15,005 nt of DNA from HLUCCA09 sp039189975 (GTDB taxonomy: Bacteria > Pseudomonadota > Alphaproteobacteria > Rhodobacterales > Rhodobacteraceae): NCBI GenBank assembly GCA_039189975.1, contig JBCCYI010000107.1, forward strand, positions 1-15,005. The letters run 5' to 3'. A program made the position numbers and the translations under genes. Below the pieces are notes generated by a model. It was not told the DNA's origin. It saw only the letters and a program-made list of their open reading frames with translations, and made no database searches. Position 1 is the stretch's first letter. Each line of letters begins with the position of its first letter. Shown one piece after another: positions 1 to 6,173 of this stretch.

Positions 1-338
1 AGCATCTGGCGCACCCCTGCTCGATCGACAGCACGCCCACCTCCGCCAATCAGGAGGATCACGTCAGCATGGCCGCCCACGCAGCGCGCCGCTTGAAGCG
101 GATGACGGCGAACCTGTCGATGATCCTGGGTGTCGAGGCGATGTGTGCGGTTCAGGGGGTCGAGTACCGTGCACCCCTGCGCACCTCTCACGCGCTGGCC
201 CGTGTCGGTGCGGCTTTTCGGGCGCGCATCCCCGCACTGGAAGCGGACAGGTACATGGCAGATGATCTGGCAGCGGCGGCGGCGCTGATACGCAGCGGAG
301 CCCTGGCGGAGGCGTCTGGGGTGGAGATCGCATTATGA
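1..338 (+). CDS. hutH: Histidine ammonia-lyase, C-terminal part (5' end outside window)
   Basis: The reading frame is open from position 3 to the TGA at 336-338 and encodes the last ~111 residues of histidine ammonia-lyase, which deaminates L-histidine to trans-urocanate in the first step of histidine degradation in the cytoplasm. The sequence HPCSIDSTPTSANQEDHVSM near the window edge is the signature of the family; its Glu in QEDHVSM is an active-site residue. The helical C-terminus (MTANLSMILGVEAMCAVQGVEY, read in two parts) is also typical. The MIO prosthetic-group motif (ASG) lies upstream and cannot be seen. hutG and hutU follow on the same strand, so this is the 3' part of a hut operon. 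Identification is firm from the signature; the enzyme's completeness cannot be judged. Confidence 0.93.
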   Translation, partial: HLAHPCSIDSTPTSANQEDHVSMAAHAARRLKRMTANLSMILGVEAMCAVQGVEYRAPLRTSHALARVGAAFRARIPALEADRYMADDLAAAAALIRSGALAEASGVEIAL

Positions 339-361
339 GGATGTCGCGCTCGTGGCTCTCG

Positions 362-389
362 TCCTGCCGCCTTCGGCGAGGATATTTTT
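362..389 (+). terminator. Rho-independent-type terminator after hutH
   Basis: A short hairpin is formed by TCCT (362-365) with AGGA (379-382) and CGCC (368-371) with GGCG (375-378) around a TTC loop. A two-base bulge interrupts the left arm. It is followed directly by TATTTTT (383-389). It lies 24 bases after the hutH stop. From memory, similar GC-hairpin plus TATTTTTGG sequences recur downstream of genes in Rhodobacterales genomes. It may be only a partial terminator, since hutG follows about 90 bases later. Confidence 0.55.
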
Positions 390-480
390 GGCACAATGAA
401 CCAGGCAGAAGCGTTGGATTGCGCCGGGATGTGGGGGTGGGGCAGGTCGGCTGTGGTTGCGGCGCGCGGGAGGAGAGAGC

Positions 481-1281
481 ATGAGCTTTGTTGAGGTGTG
501 TCAGGGGGACAGTCCGATTGTGTTGGGGCTGCCGCACACGGGGACGGACTTGCCCGAGGACAGCGCGACCGGGCTGACGGAGGTGGGGCGCGCCCTGGCG
601 GACACTGACTGGTTTGTGGACGAGCTCTATGCCGGGCTGCTGCCCGACCTTACGACCGTTCGCACACGGGTGCACCGCTATGTCATTGATGTGAATCGCG
701 ATCCCAGCGGGCAAAGCCTGTATCCCGGTCAGAACACGACAGCGCTGTGCCCGGTCACCGATTTCGACGGGAATGCGCTCTATCACCCGGGTGCGGAACC
801 GGATGACGCGGAGGTCGCGCGGCGCCTGGAGACGTATCATGCTCCCTACCACGCGGCTTTGCGGAGGGAGATGGAGCGGGTGCGCGAGATGCATGGGGTG
901 GCGATCCTCTATGATTGCCATTCGATCCGGTCGGTGGCGCCGTATCTGTTTGCAGGGCGGCTGCCGGATCTCAACATCGGGACGAACGACAGCACCTCGT
1001 GTGCGTTGGTGTTCGAGACGGCGGTTGCGTCGGTCTGTGCGGCGGCGGGGGACTATACGAGCGTCGTGAACGGGCGTTTCAAGGGCGGCTGGACGACGCG
1101 GCACTACGGGCGCCCGGCGGAGGGGTGGCATGCGATCCAGATGGAGCTGGCGCAATCGACCTATCTGAAGGCGGAGGCGCCGCCCTGGCCTGTGAGCCTG
1201 CGGTCGGCGGATCGGCTGCGGGCCGTGCTGACGCTCGTGCTGAAGACCCTGTCCGGCATTGCCCTTTGGAGGCCCTCATGA
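481..1281 (+). CDS. hutG: N-formylglutamate deformylase
   Basis: This 266-residue protein belongs to the N-formylglutamate amidohydrolase family (PF05013). It hydrolyses N-formyl-L-glutamate to glutamate and formate, the last step of the five-step histidine pathway that uses HutF. Family motifs seen are GLPHTG (residues 16-21), TDWFVDELY (42-50), DVNRDPSGQSLYPGQNT (70-86), YDCHSIRS (144-151, with probable metal ligands Asp and His) and LPDLNIGTN (161-169). The ATG at 481 was chosen because GGAGGAGAG lies just upstream; an in-frame TTG at 457 would add only eight residues. Its stop overlaps the hutU start (ATGA, 1278-1281), so the two are probably translationally coupled. Length matches the family. 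Presence of hutG implies that hutF exists elsewhere, which is an inference. Confidence 0.93.
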   Translation: MSFVEVCQGDSPIVLGLPHTGTDLPEDSATGLTEVGRALADTDWFVDELYAGLLPDLTTVRTRVHRYVIDVNRDPSGQSLYPGQNTTALCPVTDFDGNALYHPGAEPDDAEVARRLETYHAPYHAALRREMERVREMHGVAILYDCHSIRSVAPYLFAGRLPDLNIGTNDSTSCALVFETAVASVCAAAGDYTSVVNGRFKGGWTTRHYGRPAEGWHAIQMELAQSTYLKAEAPPWPVSLRSADRLRAVLTLVLKTLSGIALWRPS

Positions 1282-2978
1282 CCGACCCTCGCAAGAACAC
1301 GCGCGACGTTTTTCCGCCAACTGGTCCGGAGCTGACCTGCAAGAGCTGGCAGACCGAGGCGCCGATGCGGATGCTGATGAATAATCTGCACCCCGATGTG
1401 GCGGAGAACCCGCACGAGCTGGTCGTTTATGGCGGGATCGGGCGCGCGGCGCGGACCTGGGCGGACTTTGACCTGATGGTCGCGAGCCTGCGCGATCTGG
1501 AGGCGGACCAGACGCTGATCGTGCAATCGGGCAAGCCGGTGGCGGTGATCCAGACCCATCCGGACGCGCCGCGTGTGCTCATCGCAAATTCCAACCTCGT
1601 GCCGCACTGGGCGACGTGGGACCATTTCAACGCGCTCGATCGCAAGGGGCTTGCGATGTACGGGCAGATGACGGCGGGGTCATGGATCTACATCGGCACG
1701 CAAGGCATCGTGCAGGGGACCTACGAGACCTTTGCCGAGGCCGGGCGGCAGCACTATGGCGGCGACCTGACGGGCAAGTGGATCCTGACGGCGGGTCTCG
1801 GCGGCATGGGCGGCGCGCAACCGCTGGCGGCTGTGATGGCGGGGGCCTGCTGCCTCGCGGTGGAGTGCAACCCCGACAGCATCGCGTTTCGGCTCCGCAC
1901 GAAGTACCTCGACGAAGAGGCCCGCGACCTCGACGAGGCGCTCGCGATGATCGCGCGGTGGACCGAAGCGGGGGAGGCAAAGTCGGTCGGGCTTCTGGGC
2001 AATGCGGCGGAGGTCTTCCCCGAGCTGGTGCGCCGGATGCAGGCCGGAGGGCCGCAGCCCGACATTGTGACCGACCAGACAAGCGCGCATGATCCGCTCA
2101 ACGGCTACCTGCCGCTGGGCTGGAACCTGGCCGAGTGGCGCGCCAAGCGCGAAACGGCGCCCAAGGAGGTGGAAGCCGCCGCGCGCGCGTCGATGAAGGC
2201 GCATGTGGCGGCAATGGTCGACTTCTGGAATGCGGGCGTGCCGACGCTCGACTATGGCAATAACATCCGACAGGTCGCGCAGGACGAGGGGCTGGAGACG
2301 GCCTTTGCCTTCCCCGGCTTCGTGCCGGCCTATATCCGCCCGCTCTTTTGCCGCGGCATCGGGCCGTTCCGCTGGTGTGCGCTGTCGGGCGATCCCGAGG
2401 ACATCTACAAGACCGACGCGAAGATGAAGGAGCTCTTCCCCGACAACGCGCATCTGCACACCTGGCTCGACATGGCGCGCGAGCGGATTGCGTTTCAGGG
2501 TCTGCCCGCGCGGATCTGCTGGATCGGGCTGGGGGAGCGGCACCGCGCCGGGCTCGCGTTCAACGAGATGGTGGCGTCGGGCGAGCTGAAGGCCCCGGTT
2601 GTCATCGGCCGGGATCACCTCGATTCCGGTTCCGTTGCCTCTCCCAACCGCGAGACGGAGGCGATGCTCGATGGCTCGGATGCTGTGTCGGACTGGCCCT
2701 TGCTGAACGCGCTGATCAACACTGCGAGTGGGGCGACGTGGGTGTCGCTCCATCACGGGGGCGGTGTCGGCATGGGGTTCTCGCAGCACGCGGGCATGGT
2801 GATCTGCGCGGACGGCACAGCGGCGGCGGCGCAGCGCCTGGCGCGCGTTCTGTGGAACGATCCGGCATCGGGTGTCTGGCGCCATGCCGATGCGGGCTAC
2901 ACGGAGGCCATCGATTGCGCGCGCGCGCATCAGCTTGTGCTTCCAGGGATCCTTGGCCCGTTGCCCGCCACGCCCTGA
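1278..2978 (+). CDS. hutU: Urocanate hydratase (urocanase)
   Basis: This 566-residue protein is a full-length urocanase, which hydrates urocanate to 4-imidazolone-5-propionate using tightly bound NAD+ as an electrophile. It is the second step of histidine breakdown, directly after HutH. The NAD-binding loop GLGGMGGAQP is at residues 173-182. The cysteine in ARICWIGLGER (about residue 414) aligns with the active-site Cys410 of the Pseudomonas putida enzyme. Other conserved stretches are DYGNNIRQ (325-332), FCRGIGPFRW (357-366) and the C-terminal HHGGGVGMGFSQHAG. Family members are usually about 555-560 residues, so this is complete. The start is the ATG within the ATGA overlap with hutG; the same frame is open far upstream inside hutG but matches no urocanase there. 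Confidence 0.97.
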   Translation: MTDPRKNTRDVFPPTGPELTCKSWQTEAPMRMLMNNLHPDVAENPHELVVYGGIGRAARTWADFDLMVASLRDLEADQTLIVQSGKPVAVIQTHPDAPRVLIANSNLVPHWATWDHFNALDRKGLAMYGQMTAGSWIYIGTQGIVQGTYETFAEAGRQHYGGDLTGKWILTAGLGGMGGAQPLAAVMAGACCLAVECNPDSIAFRLRTKYLDEEARDLDEALAMIARWTEAGEAKSVGLLGNAAEVFPELVRRMQAGGPQPDIVTDQTSAHDPLNGYLPLGWNLAEWRAKRETAPKEVEAAARASMKAHVAAMVDFWNAGVPTLDYGNNIRQVAQDEGLETAFAFPGFVPAYIRPLFCRGIGPFRWCALSGDPEDIYKTDAKMKELFPDNAHLHTWLDMARERIAFQGLPARICWIGLGERHRAGLAFNEMVASGELKAPVVIGRDHLDSGSVASPNRETEAMLDGSDAVSDWPLLNALINTASGATWVSLHHGGGVGMGFSQHAGMVICADGTAAAAQRLARVLWNDPASGVWRHADAGYTEAIDCARAHQLVLPGILGPLPATP

Positions 2979-3009
2979 TGGCGGAGGTCAACCCGCGACG
3001 CCTCCGCCA
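2979..3009 (+). terminator. Candidate terminator hairpin of the hut operon
   Basis: TGGCGGAGG (2979-2987) and CCTCCGCCA (3001-3009) form a perfect 9-bp stem with a 13-base loop, starting on the base right after the hutU stop codon. No T-run follows, so it could be a Rho-assisted stop or an mRNA 3'-end stabiliser rather than a simple intrinsic terminator. The remaining gap (3010-3187) shows no gene I can support. Confidence 0.45.
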
Positions 3010-3187
3010 GGGCGCCCAACGCGATACGCAGGTTGGGCCGCGCGTGGTGCGCTCTGGGCTTGGCGCAAACGCGGCAACGGTTCACGGACGGGCAGGATTG
3101 CCACCGGATGGACGGAGCGTGACGGGGCGTAGCGCTTGACGGCGCAGGCCGGTCGCGCCACGTCGACATCCAACGCTGGGAGGCGCC

Positions 3188-3775
3188 ATGTATCCCTATT
3201 TCCGTCTTGCCAAGGAATTCATCCGGCATCGCAATGCACCCGCGCTTGGCCCTTTCGACGAGCACCGTGCGACGCATATCTGCTGGCCTTGGGACATCGA
3301 CCCCTTTCTGGAGCTCAACAACGGGCGCACACTCACGCTCTACGATCTGGGCAGGTTCCTGCTGTTCCGGCGCATTGGCACGATCGCTCTGATGAAGGAG
3401 CGCCGCTGGACGGGCACCATCGCTGGCGCATCCGTGCGCTACAGGCGACGCGTCCGGATGTTCGACACGTACGAATTGCGCAGCAAGATGATCGGCTGGG
3501 ATGACAGGTTCTTCTACATCGAGCAAGGCATGTGGCGGAAGGGTGAGTGCACCTCGCACGGGCTCCTGCGCATGGCCGTCACGGGTGGGACGGGGATAGT
3601 CCCGCCTGCTGACTTCGCGGCTGCCTTTGGAGCGGACCTGGAGAGCCCGCCCCTTCCATCGTGGGTTACGGCGTGGATCGCGGCGGAGGCGGAGCGGCCT
3701 TGGCCGCCCATGCACTATGGCGAGGTGCCGTCTTCTGCGATGGCCCCAGTTGAAGAGCGCGTGAGGGGCGGGTAA
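3188..3775 (+). CDS. Acyl-CoA thioesterase-like hot-dog protein (4HBT/THEM6-like)
   Basis: This 195-residue protein resembles hot-dog-fold thioesterases of the 4HBT_2/THEM6 type, which hydrolyse acyl-CoA or related thioesters; the true substrate is unknown. The most telling stretch is PWDIDPFLELNNGRTLTLYD followed by LGRF, matching the family's 'D...HLNNGRYLTLMDLGR' pattern on the long central helix. YRRRVRMFDTYELRSKMIGW and FFYIEQ are the following beta strands. It has no signal peptide and no membrane segment, so it is probably cytoplasmic. The ATG at 3188 has GGGAGG upstream. The C-terminal ~45 residues are less conserved in appearance. It lies 9 bases before dapE and may be co-transcribed, but a functional link to lysine synthesis is not evident. 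Confidence 0.75.
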   Translation: MYPYFRLAKEFIRHRNAPALGPFDEHRATHICWPWDIDPFLELNNGRTLTLYDLGRFLLFRRIGTIALMKERRWTGTIAGASVRYRRRVRMFDTYELRSKMIGWDDRFFYIEQGMWRKGECTSHGLLRMAVTGGTGIVPPADFAAAFGADLESPPLPSWVTAWIAAEAERPWPPMHYGEVPSSAMAPVEERVRGG

Positions 3776-3784
3776 GCCCCGCGT

Positions 3785-4942
3785 ATGACCGCGCCGTTCT
3801 CCACCCCGGATCCTGTAACGCTTGCAGCCGAGCTTGTGCGCTGCCCCTCTGTGACCCCTGCCGAAGCCGGGGCGCTGACGCTCCTGGAGACGCAACTCTC
3901 CAAGGCGGGCTTCAGCTGCCATTGGGTCAACCGCGGCGAGGTGCGCAACCTCTTTGCCCGTTGGGGTGAGAAAGGCCACGCCAAAACGTTTGGCTTCAAC
4001 GGACATACGGATGTTGTGCCCATCGGCACGGCGTCGGAGTGGAGCGTGGAGCCCTTCGGCGGCACGGAAGCGGACGGTCGGCTCTGGGGGCGCGGCGCAG
4101 TTGACATGAAGTCCGGCGTCGCTGCGTTCGTCAGTGCTGCGATTGACTTCGTGGAAGCCACGCCCCCTCAGGGTGCCCTGATCCTCGCCATCACCGGCGA
4201 TGAGGAGGGCGACGCCGTGGATGGCACAGCCGCGCTGCTCGACTGGATGGAGGCGGAGGGCGAGGCCATGCAGCTTTGCCTTGTCGGCGAGCCCACCAGC
4301 CGGGAAACCCTAGGCGACACGATCAAGATCGGTCGGCGCGGGTCCTTGAATGTGTGGTTCGAGGCGAAGGGCGTGCAGGGCCACTCGGCGTACCTGCACC
4401 GCACCAAAAACCCCGTCGCTGCGGTTGCGACGCTGGCGCATCGCCTCGCCTCCATACAGCTCGACGACGGGACCGAGCATTTCGACCCGACGACGATCTC
4501 CCTGGCGACCATTGACACCGGGAATCCCGTTACCAACGTCGTCCCGGCCACGTGCAGCGCTGCTGTAAACATCCGGTTCAACGATCGGCACACCGGGGCA
4601 TCCTTGTTGGAATGGCTGCGGGCCGAGGCCGCGCGGGTCACGTCGGAAACGGGGGTGGAGATCAGCCTGCGCAGCAAGCTCTCCGGCGAAGCGTTTCTTA
4701 CGCCGCCCGGCCTGTTGTCCGAGTTGATCTCTCGCGCCGTGGAGGCCGAGACCGGCCAGATCCCCGAACTGACCACGGGCGGCGGCACGTCGGATGCGCG
4801 CTTTGTGATGCGCCACTGCCCGGTCGCGGAGTTTGGCCTCACCGGCGTTTCGATGCATCAGGTGGACGAATACGCCGAGATTGACGAGATCCGCGCGCTG
4901 ACCCGGATCTATGGGCGGATCCTGAGGGAGTACTTTGCCTGA
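3785..4942 (+). CDS. dapE: Succinyl-diaminopimelate desuccinylase
   Basis: This 385-residue M20-family metallopeptidase removes succinate from N-succinyl-LL-2,6-diaminopimelate, giving LL-diaminopimelate for lysine and peptidoglycan. Di-zinc and catalytic residues are present: His74 and Asp76 in GHTDVVP, Asp107 in GRGAVDMKSG, catalytic Glu140 and metal Glu141 in TGDEEGD, Glu169 in LVGEP and His358 near the C-terminus (GVSMHQVDE). The dimerisation/lid insert lies around residues 180-290 (RRGSLN, GVQGHSAYLHRTKNP), and TGGGTSDARF (331-340) is the usual substrate-binding loop. These features favour DapE over ArgE or carboxypeptidase G2. The start has only a weak Shine-Dalgarno, and a 5-bp hairpin (3765-3769 with 3776-3780) sits just before it. 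Length is normal. Confidence 0.95.
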   Translation: MTAPFSTPDPVTLAAELVRCPSVTPAEAGALTLLETQLSKAGFSCHWVNRGEVRNLFARWGEKGHAKTFGFNGHTDVVPIGTASEWSVEPFGGTEADGRLWGRGAVDMKSGVAAFVSAAIDFVEATPPQGALILAITGDEEGDAVDGTAALLDWMEAEGEAMQLCLVGEPTSRETLGDTIKIGRRGSLNVWFEAKGVQGHSAYLHRTKNPVAAVATLAHRLASIQLDDGTEHFDPTTISLATIDTGNPVTNVVPATCSAAVNIRFNDRHTGASLLEWLRAEAARVTSETGVEISLRSKLSGEAFLTPPGLLSELISRAVEAETGQIPELTTGGGTSDARFVMRHCPVAEFGLTGVSMHQVDEYAEIDEIRALTRIYGRILREYFA

Positions 4943-5007
4943 TGCCGCCGCTTGGAATGCGCGCCCTGTTCGCCCGGCGCTCGCTCGTGAACGCGGTCGC
5001 ATCGTGA
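4942..5007 (+). other. Candidate 21-codon coupled ORF between dapE and the GNAT gene
   Basis: An ATG overlaps the dapE stop (TGATG, 4940-4944). It opens a 21-codon frame that ends in TGA at 5005-5007, overlapping the likely GTG start of the acetyltransferase (GTGA, 5004-5007). The peptide would be MPPLGMRALFARRSLVNAVA plus a final Ser. Counting third positions by eye, 18 of 21 codons end in G or C, against 12 of 20 in the acetyltransferase frame across the same bases. It could be a translational coupler or chance; no family is recognised. Confidence 0.2.
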
Positions 5008-5441
5008 GGTCGCCGGAGGTCTTCGAGGCGCGTTCGGAGGCGGATCTGGCCGCGTGCATCGCGCTTCGGCATGCTGTGTTCTGTGTCGAGCAGGGTGTGT
5101 CCGAGGCGGATGAGCAGGACGGCCGGGACGGCGAGGCGCGCCATCTCCTCGCCCGGATCGGCGAAGCCCCGGCAGGGACCTTGCGGATGCGCATCCTCGG
5201 CGATGCCGCCAAGCTGGAACGGGTCTGCGTTGCGCGCAGCGCGCGGGGCACGGGCCTTGGCGCTGCGCTGACCCATGCGGCTATGGACATGGCGCGCTCC
5301 TTGCCCGGCGTCAGTCAGGTCAAGCTCTCAGCCCAGGTGGACGTGATCGCCTTCTACGAGCGTCTCGGCTTTGCAGCGCACGGTGACGCCTACGTCGACG
5401 CGGGCATCCTTCACCGCGACATGTCGCGAGCGCTCGATTGA
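5004..5441 (+). CDS. GNAT family N-acetyltransferase
   Basis: This protein (145 residues from the GTG at 5004) has the GCN5-related acetyltransferase fold. The N-terminal part reads LRHAVFCVEQGVSEADEQDG, as in ElaA/YjcF-like members. The central beta strand LERVCVA leads into the acetyl-CoA pyrophosphate loop RSARGTGLG (the RxxGxG/A pattern). The C-terminal VIAFYERLGFAAHGDAYVDA is motif B. The acceptor substrate cannot be told. Start choice is uncertain: a TTG at 4935, preceded by GAGGGAG and overlapping the dapE end, would add 23 residues, but that extension looks non-coding (12 of 20 codons G/C-ending, against 18 of 20 just after the GTG). It follows dapE closely, so co-transcription is likely. 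Confidence 0.85.
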   Translation: MRSPEVFEARSEADLAACIALRHAVFCVEQGVSEADEQDGRDGEARHLLARIGEAPAGTLRMRILGDAAKLERVCVARSARGTGLGAALTHAAMDMARSLPGVSQVKLSAQVDVIAFYERLGFAAHGDAYVDAGILHRDMSRALD

Positions 5442-5450
5442 GCCTCAATC
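5436..5450. repeat. 15-bp palindrome at the end of the GNAT gene
   Basis: GATTGAG-C-CTCAATC is a perfect 7+1+7 inverted repeat covering the GNAT stop codon (5439-5441). The single-base centre makes an RNA hairpin of full length impossible, so if functional it would more likely be a protein-binding site. No partner copy was seen nearby. Confidence 0.25.
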
Positions 5451-5520
5451 CTCAGCGATCCGCCGTTCTTCGGGCCATTGCCCCAAGCGCCCGGTGCGGC
5501 TTCGCCCGACGGTGCGCCCC

Positions 5521-6096
5521 ATGATGCGCCAGCATCTCATTGTGATGGCCAAGGAGCCTCGCCCGGGGCGGGTCAAGACGCGCCTCGCCGCCGACATCGG
5601 AAATGTCGCGGCGGCCTGGTGGGTGCGCCATCAGACCGGCAGGCTCCTGCGCCGCGTGCACGACCCGCGCTGGTCTCTGACGCTCGCGGTCTCGCCGGAC
5701 ACAGCTCTGTGGTCCCGGTGTTTTCCACGCGGCCTTGAGCGTGCGCCACAGGGCAGCGGCTCTCTCGGGGATCGGATGGCGCGCCTGCTGCGCAGCATGC
5801 CGCCGGGGCCGGTCCTGATTGTCGGCAACGATATCCCGGCGCTCGACAGGCGGCACATCGCGCAGGCCTTCGCCGCGCTCGGCCGCGCGCCCGCCGTGCT
5901 CGGCCCCGCGCCCGATGGCGGGTACTGGGCCATCGGCCTGAGGCGCGCGGCGGCGCCGCCCGCTGATCTTCTGGCGCGCGTCCGCTGGTCGACAGAGCAC
6001 GCCTGTACCGACACCGCTGCCACGCTGCCACACCCTGTCGCCTACGTGGCCACACTTGCGGATGTCGATTGCGCCGCCGATCTGGACACGCGCTGA
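5521..6096 (+). CDS. DUF2064 / TIGR04282-type glycosyltransferase-like protein
   Basis: This 191-residue protein matches the DUF2064 family, annotated as TIGR04282 'arsenosugar biosynthesis glycosyltransferase' when near arsenosugar genes. The fold is related to nucleotide-sugar transferases (GT-A, MobA/CofC-like). Motifs seen are VMAKEPRPGRVKTRLA (residues 8-23, the nucleotide-binding loop), GSLGDRMARLL, VLIVGNDIPALD (where the family usually has GSDxP) and PAPDGGYWAIGL. The start is one of two adjacent ATGs (5521 or 5524); an in-frame GTG at 5512 is possible, and no clear Shine-Dalgarno is visible. The longer frame back to 5371 overlaps the GNAT gene and is not family-like. No arsenosugar genes are in the window, so the substrate should be left open. 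Confidence 0.8.
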   Translation: MMRQHLIVMAKEPRPGRVKTRLAADIGNVAAAWWVRHQTGRLLRRVHDPRWSLTLAVSPDTALWSRCFPRGLERAPQGSGSLGDRMARLLRSMPPGPVLIVGNDIPALDRRHIAQAFAALGRAPAVLGPAPDGGYWAIGLRRAAAPPADLLARVRWSTEHACTDTAATLPHPVAYVATLADVDCAADLDTR

Positions 6097-6138
6097 GATC
6101 GCAAACGCAGCCCGGAACGCCTTTCGCACGGCGATGAA

Positions 6139-6167
6139 GTGACAGCCCCGGGGCAGCGTGCTAGCTC
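6139..6167 (+). promoter_or_regulatory. Candidate rnr promoter (leaderless type)
   Basis: GTGACA (6139-6144) and TAGCTC (6162-6167) are 17 bp apart. Read as GCTAGCTC (6160-6167) the downstream element matches the Caulobacter -10 pattern GCTANAWC at all but one defined position. Transcription would start about 7 bases later, at the rnr ATG (6174). A perfect palindrome, GCCCCGGGGC (6145-6154), lies in the spacer. Confidence 0.4.
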
Positions 6168-6173
6168 CCCCCC

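Noticed and set aside
64..1155. Long minus-strand frame opposite hutH/hutG (363 codons)
   Set aside because: It is the antisense shadow of high-GC3 coding sequence: Arg/Pro/His-rich, with no family resemblance, crossing two well-supported genes.
1680..2930. 416-codon minus-strand frame opposite hutU
   Set aside because: Complement of a confidently identified urocanase; composition is that of a mirror frame and no domain is recognised.
2930..4006. 358-codon minus-strand frame covering the gap before the thioesterase
   Set aside because: It runs antisense through the thioesterase and dapE; the part in the gap (2979-3187) shows no recognisable protein.
4310..5290. 326-codon minus-strand frame opposite dapE and the GNAT gene
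   Set aside because: Antisense shadow; Arg/Ala-rich and without motifs.
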